From Alphaproteobacteria bacterium (GTDB taxonomy: Bacteria > Pseudomonadota > Alphaproteobacteria > Caulobacterales > Aquidulcibacteraceae), in the NCBI GenBank assembly GCA_027485915.1, contig JAIXQA010000080.1:20076-84075 (forward strand): 64,000 nt of DNA. The letters run 5' to 3'. A program made the translations under genes and the position numbers. This document shows, piece after piece, positions 9,471-19,325 of this stretch. Under the pieces are notes generated by a model. The model did no database searches. It was not told where the DNA came from and saw nothing but the letters and a program-made list of their open reading frames with translations. Numbering within the stretch: the stretch's first letter is position 1; every line of letters begins with the position of its first letter.

Positions 9471-10070
9471 ATGGATGTTGACCATTTAGAACTGGCCTCC
9501 GCGCACCAACCCATTAGAACTCAATCGAGTTTAGCGGGCTTTCCTGCCTTGGTTTTAAATGCCGATTATAGGCCGCTATCATATTATCCACTGTCGGTTT
9601 GGTCGTGGCAGGATGCGGTAAAAGCGGTTTATATGGACCGAGTTGAAGTGGTGGCGGAATATGATCAGGCCGTTCATAGCCCCAGTTTCGAAATGCGCTT
9701 GCCCAGCGTGATTTCGCTCAAAGAATATGTTCAGCAAGATCGTGCCCCGGCATTTACACGCTTTAATCTATTCCTTCGCGATGGGTTTAAATGCGCTTAT
9801 TGCCATGCCACGGAAGACTTGACGTTTGACCATGTGGTTCCCCGTTCAAAAGGTGGGAAGACAACTTGGGAAAACATCGTCACCGCTTGCTCGCCCTGTA
9901 ATTTACGCAAGGGCGGCCGCAGTTTGCGTGAAGCCGGTATGACGCCCCGCAAGCCACCACGCCGGCCAAGCATGCACGAATTGCAGGCCATGGGCCGCAA
10001 GTTTCCGCCACACCATTTGCACGAGAGCTGGGTCGATTGGCTCTACTGGGATGTGGTATTGGAGGCCTAG
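9471..10070 (+). CDS. HNH endonuclease
   Basis: FKCAYCHATEDLTFDHVVPRSKGGKTTWENIVTACSPCNLRKG. Confidence 0.95.
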   Translation: MDVDHLELASAHQPIRTQSSLAGFPALVLNADYRPLSYYPLSVWSWQDAVKAVYMDRVEVVAEYDQAVHSPSFEMRLPSVISLKEYVQQDRAPAFTRFNLFLRDGFKCAYCHATEDLTFDHVVPRSKGGKTTWENIVTACSPCNLRKGGRSLREAGMTPRKPPRRPSMHELQAMGRKFPPHHLHESWVDWLYWDVVLEA

Positions 10071-10194
10071 GTCAGCCGGCCTAACATCATTGTAATCTTC
10101 TGCTAGCCTAATTGCGGGCTCAGCCTCTTTCGACGAAGCTCCTGAACCCTTATGTCGGACGGGAGGCAAATACTGCCCTTGCCTAAGGATTAGT

Positions 10195-11241
10195 TTGATG
10201 AAGCGCCCATTTGGTCCCACCAGTGCAATGGCCCGTGAAACCCTGCGCCGTGGCCTAGGTCGTATGCGCGAAGCTGGCCCTTTACTGCGTAAAGGCCGCC
10301 TTGCTGGCCTGGGCTTACTTGGCGTTTTGATCGGTTTTATACAAAGTGTTATCGAACTGGCGATGCGCGAGGCCTATGACGCCCTCGACCGGCGCCATGA
10401 GGCACAGATTAAAAAGGGTAGTGAAGCGATGGGACGGCGACGCGAGTGGCGCGAAGAGGATGACGAAGAGGACCGCAAGGTCTATAGACGCAAAATGGAA
10501 GATGCGCGCCGCCGTTTTGAACTCGAAATTCGTGCTGCGCGAGATGTGCAGCGAGAGCAACGTCGTGCCCAAGGTCGTATCAAGGCCACGTGGACCCTCG
10601 CTTCTGTTGGCGCTGGGATTTTCCTAGCTGCAGTCGTCGGCGATGCTCTTAACCCCCTTGCCGGGATTGGCTTTGGCATCATGGTAGGCGGAGCCATCTC
10701 TTGGGTGGGCTCGTTGTTCTTACATCGTATCGGCAAGCCCGCAGTGGAGTCAGCGGCGATGCCTGTGCCGCGGCGGGCAGAGATTGAAACGCCAACGGTC
10801 AGTGAAAATACGATGCCACAAGGCCGCACGGAATTGGTGCAGCAGGTCTTGGCCGACGCCGCGACTGCATTGCGTTCCCTCGATGGCACCATGTCACGCT
10901 TGCGCCATCCAGATTCTGTGGCGTCAGTGGCGCGCATTGTTGCTGTAGGTAATCGCCTCATGATGATGGTGGCAGCAAATCCAGAAAAGCTAGCCATCGC
11001 CCAGCGTGTCTTCACCTATTATTGCCCAGAGACTGTGAAAGTCGCGGAAGCCCTTGCCAAAATTGAATCTGATCCTTCGCCCGATATGGAGCGGATTAGC
11101 GGCACGCAGACGATTTTGAAGAAGCTCGAAGTGCTGTTCGAGCGGACAGAGCTTGAACTGAAGGCAGACGAGGGCAAGGAATTGGATATCGATCTAAAGC
11201 TTTTGGATCAATCGATCGAGTCAGACCTGCGCTATCAATGA
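10195..11241 (+). CDS. XpaC-like (5-bromo-4-chloroindolyl phosphate hydrolysis) family membrane protein
   Basis: C-terminal ISGTQTILKKLEVLFERTELELKADEGKELDIDLKLLDQSI is typical of the family. Confidence 0.7.
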   Translation: MMKRPFGPTSAMARETLRRGLGRMREAGPLLRKGRLAGLGLLGVLIGFIQSVIELAMREAYDALDRRHEAQIKKGSEAMGRRREWREEDDEEDRKVYRRKMEDARRRFELEIRAARDVQREQRRAQGRIKATWTLASVGAGIFLAAVVGDALNPLAGIGFGIMVGGAISWVGSLFLHRIGKPAVESAAMPVPRRAEIETPTVSENTMPQGRTELVQQVLADAATALRSLDGTMSRLRHPDSVASVARIVAVGNRLMMMVAANPEKLAIAQRVFTYYCPETVKVAEALAKIESDPSPDMERISGTQTILKKLEVLFERTELELKADEGKELDIDLKLLDQSIESDLRYQ

Positions 11242-11248
11242 ACAGGTC

Positions 11249-11827
11249 TTAGACCTTTTGGCAGACGGCAATCGCTACCCGACATCCGGCTTTTATCACA
11301 GCCTCTAGCACCGGATGACCGAACGCTTCTTTTGCGCCTTCGGCGATGGCCTGTTCCTTGTGCGCGATTTCTTCATCGCGGAAGCGGCTGATCATGGCCG
11401 AAAGTTCCGGCTCTTGATCGCCTAATTCTTCAATTTGCTCGCGGTAGTGATCTTCGATGACTTCTTCAACGGCAGCTGTGCAAGCGTGCGCCGCTTTTTC
11501 GCCCATCAAGGCGGTCACTACCCCCAGGCCAAAGCCAGCTGCCCCCCAAATGGGGCCTAAAAGCGTGGGGCGGACTTTGCGCTCGAGCAATAATTTATCA
11601 AAGGCTGCCTTATGGACTGCTTCATCGGCTTCTTGCTCTGCCAATTGGGCGGCGATCTTTCGTGCACCGGGCAAGCGCGAGAACACGGCGCGCTGGCCTT
11701 CATAAATGCGGGTCGCCCCGAATTCGCCAGCATGATCAACGCGCAGCATTTCTGCGACGCGGTCCTGGACAAAACGACGGCCAGGTGCGGCTGGTCGGCT
11801 TGCACGGGCTGTGGTGGCGTCAGTCAT
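11249..11827 (-). CDS. coq7: COQ7-type demethoxyubiquinone hydroxylase
   Basis: Di-iron motifs DHAGEFGATRIYEGQ, EQEADEAVHKAAFD, EEVIEDHYREQI, FRDEEIAHKEQA; start at MTDATTARA. Confidence 0.94.
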   Translation of the reverse strand: MTDATTARASRPAAPGRRFVQDRVAEMLRVDHAGEFGATRIYEGQRAVFSRLPGARKIAAQLAEQEADEAVHKAAFDKLLLERKVRPTLLGPIWGAAGFGLGVVTALMGEKAAHACTAAVEEVIEDHYREQIEELGDQEPELSAMISRFRDEEIAHKEQAIAEGAKEAFGHPVLEAVIKAGCRVAIAVCQKV

Positions 11828-12353
11828 CTGATTTCTCCGTAAAGCCACGTGGGTAAAAGACGCTCAATCCTGAATAAATGGTCAATTTGAGCGAAATCAA
11901 CAAATTCCAGCCTGCCATCGACAAACCTAGGAAAATCCAAGCGGCCTCATCACAAGCCACCACATTCATGGGTTGGCTGAGCGACCCCAACAAATCGGTT
12001 GGAACGGCCCCGCCGCTGCCAGCCGTACAAGAAGCTAGACCCGGCCACCACTTATACTCAACACCCATATGAAAGCCTGCCACCATCGCGCCACCGATAA
12101 AGGCGAAGGCCAAGAGCAGATTCAGGGCTCGATTGGCCATTTCGGACCCGTCCATACGGCGAGCGACGAGGGCGAGGGCTGCAATGGCCGCCGCAATCCA
12201 ATAGGCCTCACGCTGATGTAAGCAAAGGGCGCAGGGCGCTAGGCCGCCAAAACGCTCAAACCCATGGGCGATGGCCAGCATGGAAACGCTCGATGCGAGG
12301 GCGATCCAGGGCCATTGGGTAAGGATGAGGCTAAAGATGGGGCGTAGACGCAT
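11820..12353 (-). CDS. dsbB: Disulfide bond formation protein DsbB
   Basis: FGGLAPCALCLHQREAYW CxxC motif and four TM segments. Confidence 0.92.
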   Translation of the reverse strand: MRLRPIFSLILTQWPWIALASSVSMLAIAHGFERFGGLAPCALCLHQREAYWIAAAIAALALVARRMDGSEMANRALNLLLAFAFIGGAMVAGFHMGVEYKWWPGLASCTAGSGGAVPTDLLGSLSQPMNVVACDEAAWIFLGLSMAGWNLLISLKLTIYSGLSVFYPRGFTEKSDD

Positions 12354-12417
12354 CTCGATGATATAGGCCGTTCCTTAAGCTTCGAACAGTTCAAGGCGCA
12401 CCACACTTGCATGCGGC

Positions 12418-13086
12418 CTATTGTCCTATGAAATTGCCCAACCAAGGCAGGTGTTCTTGCACCAGATTGACGGCAAAGCCAGCCCCCGCAAACAAGCCCC
12501 AAATCATCACTAGCAAGAAAGTCGACCAAGCAAGTCCTAAAAGGCTGCCTGCCAGCGTGAACAGGCCATCGGATTGCAAAAGGCCAACCGCAATTAAGGT
12601 AATGGCGAGCGATGGGATCGTGTTGGTGATTGGCAGCATGATGGTGACCGATGCGACTGCGCAGATTGCGCCGACCAGACGTTCTGCCAAACCTCGCGCT
12701 AAAAAGGTCAAGCGAGGTTTTGAAAACACCGTGGTCCAGCGCAAACGCTTGTCGGTAAAGTCAGCAATCGAATCTATCCAAGCCGACTTGACACGAGCTT
12801 CAAGCGCACGCTTAGGCAACCAAACTTCTTTGGCCCCAAGCGCCATTTGAATGGCCAAAAGAAAAATGGGGATCGCAATCAGCTGTGCGCCGGGCAGGCC
12901 AGGCACTAAACAAGGAATTGCAAATACAAGGATCAACAGGCCAAAAGCACGCTCATCCATTTGATCCACAATGTCGCCAATCAGCGCGCCATCAGGCCCA
13001 GCAACTTTTTTGAGACCAACAATGGCATCAATGAAACTAAGGGGAGCCGCTTGGCTCTCAGATGTGGGGTGTGGGGCAGATGTCAT
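12418..13086 (-). CDS. Exopolysaccharide synthesis ExoD family protein
   Basis: RAFGLLILVFAIPCLVPGLPGAQLIAIPIFLLAIQMALGAKEVWLPK motif. Confidence 0.9.
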   Translation of the reverse strand: MTSAPHPTSESQAAPLSFIDAIVGLKKVAGPDGALIGDIVDQMDERAFGLLILVFAIPCLVPGLPGAQLIAIPIFLLAIQMALGAKEVWLPKRALEARVKSAWIDSIADFTDKRLRWTTVFSKPRLTFLARGLAERLVGAICAVASVTIMLPITNTIPSLAITLIAVGLLQSDGLFTLAGSLLGLAWSTFLLVMIWGLFAGAGFAVNLVQEHLPWLGNFIGQ

Positions 13087-13240
13087 GGGCTGTCTATACG
13101 CCGCACCTCTCGCAATGCCAATCTGGATTGGCCTCTTGCTGCATCAGCCTCTGACTTTATGAGACCAAACCTGCAGGAAGTTGCAGAAAATCCGATTGCA
13201 TTCACGGCCAAGCCCGTCTAGGTACTGCCCTCCCAACCGT

Positions 13241-13325
13241 GCCCCGGTGGTGGAATTGGTAGACGCGCTGGACTCAAAATCCAGTTTCGAGAGGAGTGTC
13301 GGTTCGAGTCCGACCCGGGGCACCA
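13241..13325 (+). tRNA. tRNA-Leu (CAA)
   Basis: 7-bp acceptor GCCCCGG/CCGGGGC, anticodon stem CTGGA-CTCAAAA-TCCAG, long variable arm, GGTTCGAGTCC T-arm, encoded CCA. Confidence 0.96.
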
Positions 13326-13482
13326 TTTTTCCATATACTTAAATCTTTTGTCGCTCGGATGGGAAATCTGTGCGGTCATTTAAGCTGCGCGAGATGCACG
13401 CAATTTAGCTCAAAAGCCATCTAATTCCGCAAGCTAGGTCTAAGGACTTCTTGAGACAATACGGGCATCATAGGAGTGCGCG

Positions 13483-13680
13483 ATGGATGTCTCGTCATTG
13501 ATGAATGCTAAGATGCAGGCACAAGCTGCTCACTTGCAAATGGCGGCCTTGCGCGCTGTCCAAGAAACGCCGGGCCAAGAGCGTGCGCTGTCGACTCTAT
13601 CTCAGGCGATCGTGCAAACCCAAGATGCCTTTGCGGTCAGTGCCGCAAAAGCCATTAGCGGGATTGATATTCGGGTCTAG
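13483..13680 (+). CDS. Small YjfB-like putative motility family protein
   Basis: MDVSSLMNAKMQAQ...ISGIDIRV resembles YjfB family ends; SD-like GGAG upstream. Confidence 0.5.
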   Translation: MDVSSLMNAKMQAQAAHLQMAALRAVQETPGQERALSTLSQAIVQTQDAFAVSAAKAISGIDIRV

Positions 13681-14525
13681 CCCTTCTTAGGCGCGCTTGC
13701 AGGGGGCGGGTTGGATATATCCACACCGGCCGTTGCCAGCGCATTTTCAAGCTCTTCCTGGTTGAAGCCCGAGACTAATTTACCATTGATGACAAAGCCG
13801 GGTGTGCCGCCAATATTGAGATTAGTGGCTTGGTCGCGCATACCGGTAATGGTGGCCTCAACTTGTGGCTTTTCCATATCGGCTTTCAGCTTCTCCACAT
13901 TCAGGCCGACAGACGCTGCAATTTGGAAAATCTGCTCTGGGTTAAGGTCGCCCTGCGCTGTCATCAGCGCATTGTGCATTTGTAGATATTTGCCCTGATT
14001 GTGGGCAGCAATCGCGGCCTTGGCTGCAATGGTAGAGTTTTCCGACAGGATCGGTAATTCTTTGAAGATCACACGAACATCTTTGCGTGTTTGCATCAGA
14101 TTAGATACCCAACCCTGAGCTGCATGGCAGAATCCGCATTTGTAATCAAAGAATTCGATCACGGTGATTTTCGCATTGGCAGGGCCAAAGCTAAATTGGG
14201 CATGCTCGCTTTTCAGCGTCTTGAACGCGGCTGCAACCTTTTCATTTTGGATCCGTGCTTGTTTGGTCTCAAATGCCCGTTGCGCCTCCAGAAGGATTTC
14301 TGGATTAGCTACCAATTCATCGCGGATCAGGGCACGGACGGCACTTTGTTGCTCTGCAGTCAGCGACTTCAAAACATCCGGATTGACGGCACCTGGCGTA
14401 ACCTGGGCTGCTGAGGCTTTAGCTTCACTTGTCTCTGCCGCCTTTTCTGCAGGCTTTGTGCAGCTGGCGATGCCAAAAGCTGTGATGGACATTGCAAGAA
14501 ACGAAACAAGGGTATGTGGGCGCAT
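13677..14525 (-). CDS. DsbA family thiol:disulfide oxidoreductase, secreted
   Basis: Signal peptide; TVIEFFDYKCGFCHAAQGW CxxC; GTPGFVINGKLVSG cis-Pro loop. Confidence 0.93.
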   Translation of the reverse strand: MRPHTLVSFLAMSITAFGIASCTKPAEKAAETSEAKASAAQVTPGAVNPDVLKSLTAEQQSAVRALIRDELVANPEILLEAQRAFETKQARIQNEKVAAAFKTLKSEHAQFSFGPANAKITVIEFFDYKCGFCHAAQGWVSNLMQTRKDVRVIFKELPILSENSTIAAKAAIAAHNQGKYLQMHNALMTAQGDLNPEQIFQIAASVGLNVEKLKADMEKPQVEATITGMRDQATNLNIGGTPGFVINGKLVSGFNQEELENALATAGVDISNPPPASAPKKG

Positions 14526-14577
14526 CCGCGACTCCAAGAAACAGAACTAAATTTTTGTGGAAATTAGACTCGAACCC

Positions 14578-16125
14578 TTAACGTTTTGCATGTGTGTCTG
14601 CTTCGCCATGGTCATGGGTAACATCTTCTATATCGACAAGGCGCATGAGCCCGGTTGTACTTTTAGCGGATGCCATTTTAAAGGCCAAAGGCGTCTCAGG
14701 CAGAAACGTCAGCGGACGCGTTTCATTCCCCCGGCGGCCAGTTTTTGTCACAGCCGGAAGGGTTATGGTCGAGATATCAAATGCCCGTCGCCATTCCGGC
14801 GTCGCGCGCACCAAATTGCGCATCGCCAGATCAGAGAAGCGATGCGCCCGCAACATATCACCAAGATTATAAGCTTCTTCAGCGGTTGCGAGGCGGGCTA
14901 GGCCGACTTGTCCATTTCGATCTGCCACCACTGCCAATTGGTTCCAGGCAAACGCATTGTTGGGTTCAAGCCGAAGGGCGGCACGCAGATTGGCTTCTGC
15001 TTCTATGCGCAGGTCCGCCCGCTCGGTTGCAAGCAGTGACCGCGCCAGACCAATGTGGAGCAGGGCCTCATTGGGCGCTAACGCGACGGCCCGTCGATTG
15101 GGTTCAATCGAGGCTTCGGCCTTGCCATTCTCATAATAGATTTGCCCCAGCAGCTCATAGAAGAATGGGTTTTCGGGCTGTTCTGCAATGAGCTTTTGGG
15201 TCTCACGAACCGCCGTGGTCAGATCGGGCGCGCGGAAGGCAGCAACAGCGCGGGCATAACGGGCGTAGATTGACTGGTCGGACGCAGGGTATTTCACGAA
15301 GGTTCGTGCTGGCGTGTAGAGGAAGGCTTGGATCTTTGCTTGTGTCATTTTCAAGCGATCAATGTCCGCCGGGCTATCCGGGACATCGCGATTAGATTGC
15401 TCATTCACGCGATTTTGCAGGGCTTGAATGCGGTCGCCAGACAAAGGGTGGGACCGGAAATACGGTTCGCGGCGAGAGTCTGCCAGAATTTCATTGTAGC
15501 GGAATTTGTTGAAAAATTCGAGCAAGCCTCGACCAGATTGACCTGATTTTTCAAGGAAGGTCACGGCTGCCTGATCGGCGCTGCTTTCCTGCACGCGGGT
15601 GAAGGTGAAAAAGCTCAACATCGCGAATTGCTGGGAACTGGCCAGAAGCGCTGCCCCTGCATCCGGCGCACCTGCTGCAATTGCCAAAAGGCCAAGGGCG
15701 ATGGTGACATAGGCCGGCCGCATGGCCTCGCGAATATTTGCGTCTGAGCGCGCTAAATGCCCGCCTGAGATATGCCCTGTCTCATGAGCAATGACGCCCT
15801 TGAGCTGGTTAGGCGTTTCAGTTTCAAGGATTAGACCTGTATGAAGAAATACATTTTGGCCATTAGTAACAAAGGCGTTGAGCGTTTTGTCACCAACCAG
15901 ATAGATTTTCACATCCTTTGGGGCGAGGCCTGCTGCTTCGAAAATTGGGTTTGAATAGTCCCGCAGTGTGCGCTCTATTTCAGCATCGCGGATCAGCGAT
16001 TGTGCTTGGGCCTGCAGCGGCGAAAAAACAACAGCGGCTGCAAATCCCAACGCCCGAAGATTGGGCAACAGGATGGATTTGGTTGGTGCGAAGGGGCTGC
16101 GCTTGTGGATGGCAGTGTCTCTCAT
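14578..16125 (-). CDS. M48 family metalloprotease with TPR repeats (BepA-like)
   Basis: GVIAHETGHISGGHLAR HExxH; signal sequence after MRDTAIHKR; C-terminal TPRs. Confidence 0.93.
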   Translation of the reverse strand: MRDTAIHKRSPFAPTKSILLPNLRALGFAAAVVFSPLQAQAQSLIRDAEIERTLRDYSNPIFEAAGLAPKDVKIYLVGDKTLNAFVTNGQNVFLHTGLILETETPNQLKGVIAHETGHISGGHLARSDANIREAMRPAYVTIALGLLAIAAGAPDAGAALLASSQQFAMLSFFTFTRVQESSADQAAVTFLEKSGQSGRGLLEFFNKFRYNEILADSRREPYFRSHPLSGDRIQALQNRVNEQSNRDVPDSPADIDRLKMTQAKIQAFLYTPARTFVKYPASDQSIYARYARAVAAFRAPDLTTAVRETQKLIAEQPENPFFYELLGQIYYENGKAEASIEPNRRAVALAPNEALLHIGLARSLLATERADLRIEAEANLRAALRLEPNNAFAWNQLAVVADRNGQVGLARLATAEEAYNLGDMLRAHRFSDLAMRNLVRATPEWRRAFDISTITLPAVTKTGRRGNETRPLTFLPETPLAFKMASAKSTTGLMRLVDIEDVTHDHGEADTHAKR

Positions 16126-16285
16126 CGTTTTGGACCATTCATCCTTTCCATGCGCGACCGGTCTTGGCCACAATCTTAGCACTAAACTGTTTTCATGGAT
16201 AATAGGGCATTTTCGGGGCGGTGGTGCAAACCGCAGTTCAAACCATGTCACAGCCTGTCACGTTCGCGTGTGCCGAAAAAAGAAA

Positions 16286-16311
16286 GGCCAGATTCCAATT
16301 GGAACCTGGCC
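16286..16311 (-). terminator. Rho-independent terminator downstream of rne, potentially bidirectional
   Basis: Near-perfect palindrome GGCCAGATTCCAATTGGAACCTGGCC; U-run TTTCTTTTTT on the minus side and T7 on the plus side. Confidence 0.8.
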
Positions 16312-16338
16312 CATTTTTTTCAGGAATTAGCTTTTTCC

Positions 16339-18828
16339 CTAGCTTCCAAACAGCTTTTGAGCATTGCGTGACCACCAGCCACTCTTACGCGGGGCAGCTG
16401 GCTCCGTGCTCGCTGGTTCCGCTGCCACTTCTTGCGCTTCAGCAGCCGTTTCGGCGGTTGTTTCAGCGCTGACTTCTGCGGGAGCCGCAGATGATTCCGC
16501 CGCCTTGGCTGCAGCTTTTGCACCGCGTGGAGCCCGCTTTGCAGGGGCCTTTTTAGCAGGAGCCTCAACTTCTTCCACAACAGGTTCAACTGCCGAGGGC
16601 GCTTCAACCACGGGTGCTTCAGCCGCGACAACGGTGTCGACTTCATCAGCCTTTTTCCGGCTTGGGCGTTTCCGCTTTGCTGGGGCTTCAGAGACGGGCA
16701 GAGGCGCAATCGTCACAGGCTCGCTTGTCTCAAGCGCTGCTACACCGCTCGCGTCACCTTCAACATGGATGGTTTCCATGCCCGCAATCTCAGGCACTGG
16801 CTCATCGCCTTCGGTCTGTGGACGGCCTTCACCTTGTCCCAAACGCATGGCTTCACCTTCGCGTCTGCGGCGACCGCCTCGACGTCCACGACGGCGACGG
16901 CGCCGCGCTTGAGCTTCGGCTAGGGTTTCCCCTTCAGGTCCAGCTTCGTCTTCGCCCTCTCCATCTTCGCTGCTCGCAGCTTCGGTGACCTCTGAGGCCT
17001 CACCTTCAGCATGAGAAACGCGCACACTTTCGCCGTCGCCGGCCTCGTCGCGCCGACCGCCGCGACGACGTCTGCGACGACGTTTGCCACCTTCGCGCGG
17101 CGCATCGCCTTCTTGGCCTTCTCGAGCGCTCACACGCTCTTCGCCATCGGCCTCGATTTGATCTTCGTCTTCATCGTCTTCAATGATTTCGTCATCCTCG
17201 TCGATTGGATCGTCAATTTTGACATAGACGGGGACGAAATCATCCTCGAGAAGCTCTTCGCCGAGCTCAACGATTTCGAAGCGATATTGGCCAGGCGTCA
17301 TGTCCGACTCGGCAAATACCCGCACCACAAGGCCGCGTTCCTGAACCAATCGGGTCAAGTGTTCGCGCTTCTCATTCAAGAGATAAAGCGCGGTTGCGAT
17401 ATCGGCATGGAGCGCAACTTCACAATCCTTACGGTTTGCGACAGCCGCTTCTACAGAACGCAGTGCTTGCAAGCTGGCAGATTCTGGCGAGCGAACGCGA
17501 CCTGTGCCGTCACAAGTTGGGCAAACATGGCTAGAGCCTTCAAGCACACCGGTGCGGCGGCGCTGGCGAGAAATCTCCAAAAGACCAAAGCCCGAGATTT
17601 TGCCCATTTGGACCCGCGCCCGGTCAAAACGAAGTGCATCCTTCATTTTCTTTTCAACCGCACGGTCATTGCGGTTTTCTTCCATGTCGATGAAGTCAAG
17701 CACCACAAGGCCGGCCAAGTCGCGCAGGCGCATCTGGCGCGCTGCTTCTTCGGCGGCTTCAAGGTTGGTCTTTAAGGCCGTTGATTCGATCGAACGTTCG
17801 CGCGTTGAGCGGCCAGAGTTGACGTCAATTGCGACCAAAGCTTCGGTCTGGTTGATCACAATATAGCCACCCGAGCGCAATTGCACGATTGGTGAATGGA
17901 TGCTCTCAAGTTGGCTTTCCACTTTCATGCGCGAGAACAAAGGCGTGGCAGCCTTGTATTGCTGCACTTTTTTCGCGTGGCTTGGCATCAGCATTTTGAT
18001 GAAGTCTTTCGCCTCGCGGTAAGCTTCTTCGCCTTCCACCAGAATCGCGTCGACATCCTTGTCATAAAGGTCGCGAACCGCGCGCTTCACCAAATTATCT
18101 TCTTCATGGATCAAAGACGGCGCAATCGACTTCATCGTACGCTCACGAATATCGTCCCACAGGCGGAGCAGATACTCATAGTCACGCTTGATTTCGGTTT
18201 TGGTGCGTTTTGCCCCGGCGGTGCGGATAATGAGGCCCATACCCTTGGGCACTTCTAGCTCAGAAATAACTGACTTCAATCGCTTGCGGTCGCCCACCGC
18301 CGTAATCTTGCGCGAAATGCCGCCACCACGAGGGGTATTGGGCATGAGTACACAATAGCGGCCGGCGAGCGACAAATAAGTGGTCAGGGCCGCGCCCTTA
18401 TTGCCACGTTCTTCTTTGACCGCTTGGACCAACATGATCTGGCGGCGGCGAATCACTTCTTGGATTTTGTAGCGACGCTGGGCTGCGCGGCGCGCACGAA
18501 CCTGCTCGTCATCGCCATCGCCTTCTTCATCGAGGGCGGCCTGCTCGGCTTCTTCGGCGAGCAAGGCTTCACGGTCCGCAGCGGGGATTTGATAATAGTC
18601 TGGGTGAATTTCGCCAAACGCGAGAAAGCCATGGCGATTGCCGCCATATTCCACAAATCCAGCTTGAAGCGATGGCTCTACCCGCGTGACCTTCGCCAGA
18701 TAGATATTGCCACGAATTTGTTTTTTAGACGCAGATTCAAAGTCGAAGTCGTCGATTTGGTTTCCGGCGAGCACAACTACCCGGGTTTCCTCCGGATGAG
18801 CCGCGTCGATCAGCATTGTTTTGGACAT
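16339..18828 (-). CDS. rne: Ribonuclease E/G
   Basis: MSKTMLIDAAHPEETRVVVLAGNQIDDFDFES...S1 domain; VCPTCDGTG Zn-link; acidic/Arg-rich tail ending GWWSRNAQKLFGS. Confidence 0.97.
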   Translation of the reverse strand: MSKTMLIDAAHPEETRVVVLAGNQIDDFDFESASKKQIRGNIYLAKVTRVEPSLQAGFVEYGGNRHGFLAFGEIHPDYYQIPAADREALLAEEAEQAALDEEGDGDDEQVRARRAAQRRYKIQEVIRRRQIMLVQAVKEERGNKGAALTTYLSLAGRYCVLMPNTPRGGGISRKITAVGDRKRLKSVISELEVPKGMGLIIRTAGAKRTKTEIKRDYEYLLRLWDDIRERTMKSIAPSLIHEEDNLVKRAVRDLYDKDVDAILVEGEEAYREAKDFIKMLMPSHAKKVQQYKAATPLFSRMKVESQLESIHSPIVQLRSGGYIVINQTEALVAIDVNSGRSTRERSIESTALKTNLEAAEEAARQMRLRDLAGLVVLDFIDMEENRNDRAVEKKMKDALRFDRARVQMGKISGFGLLEISRQRRRTGVLEGSSHVCPTCDGTGRVRSPESASLQALRSVEAAVANRKDCEVALHADIATALYLLNEKREHLTRLVQERGLVVRVFAESDMTPGQYRFEIVELGEELLEDDFVPVYVKIDDPIDEDDEIIEDDEDEDQIEADGEERVSAREGQEGDAPREGGKRRRRRRRGGRRDEAGDGESVRVSHAEGEASEVTEAASSEDGEGEDEAGPEGETLAEAQARRRRRRGRRGGRRRREGEAMRLGQGEGRPQTEGDEPVPEIAGMETIHVEGDASGVAALETSEPVTIAPLPVSEAPAKRKRPSRKKADEVDTVVAAEAPVVEAPSAVEPVVEEVEAPAKKAPAKRAPRGAKAAAKAAESSAAPAEVSAETTAETAAEAQEVAAEPASTEPAAPRKSGWWSRNAQKLFGS

Positions 18829-19325
18829 AGATGTAAGCTCCAGCGCGCTCGCTCGGCCGCAGGGCAACGCAGTGGCGTCGTCTCCCGGTCAATGAGCGCG
18901 AATCGTAAAAGGTTGTTGGTGAAAGTCGGCGCTGAACGAAGCGCGATGGGAGAGCAGCACCCAGATCCCGGCCATATGGCCTAGGCGAATGGCGGAAAAT
19001 CGCCATAGCTTCGCTTTGGATCAACGTCTCTTGAAACAGAGTGGCGCGCACTGTCATCGCCGCGGAGCGTCCCGACTTAGAATATGCCAAAAGGCATATT
19101 GAATGAACTGGTTGAGACTTGGCTTTAGGTTACGCAAGTCTGGTTCCAAAAAAGCAACACGGCACAGATCAAGGTTCGATCTTTCCCGCGTTACCATTAC
19201 ACTGCCTCACTTCGCACAGAAAAGAAAGCGCGACTTGCTCCCTGATTCCACATTGGACAGGTCCGGTGGGTTACAGCTATCAAGCCTAGGCCAATTCCAG
19301 CACAGATTCGGCAGTCGGACCCACT

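Noticed and set aside
11245-11257. aggtct-t-agacct between convergent xpaC-like and coq7
   Set aside because: A one-nt loop cannot form a hairpin; a short palindrome of this size is expected by chance.
13144-13326. Minus-strand ORF MVPRVGLEPTLLSKLDFESS...
   Set aside because: Classic antisense translation of tRNA-Leu; not a gene.
17011-17775. 254-aa plus-strand ORF opposite rne
   Set aside because: Shadow ORF over the RNase E acidic/Arg-rich region; no independent family signature.
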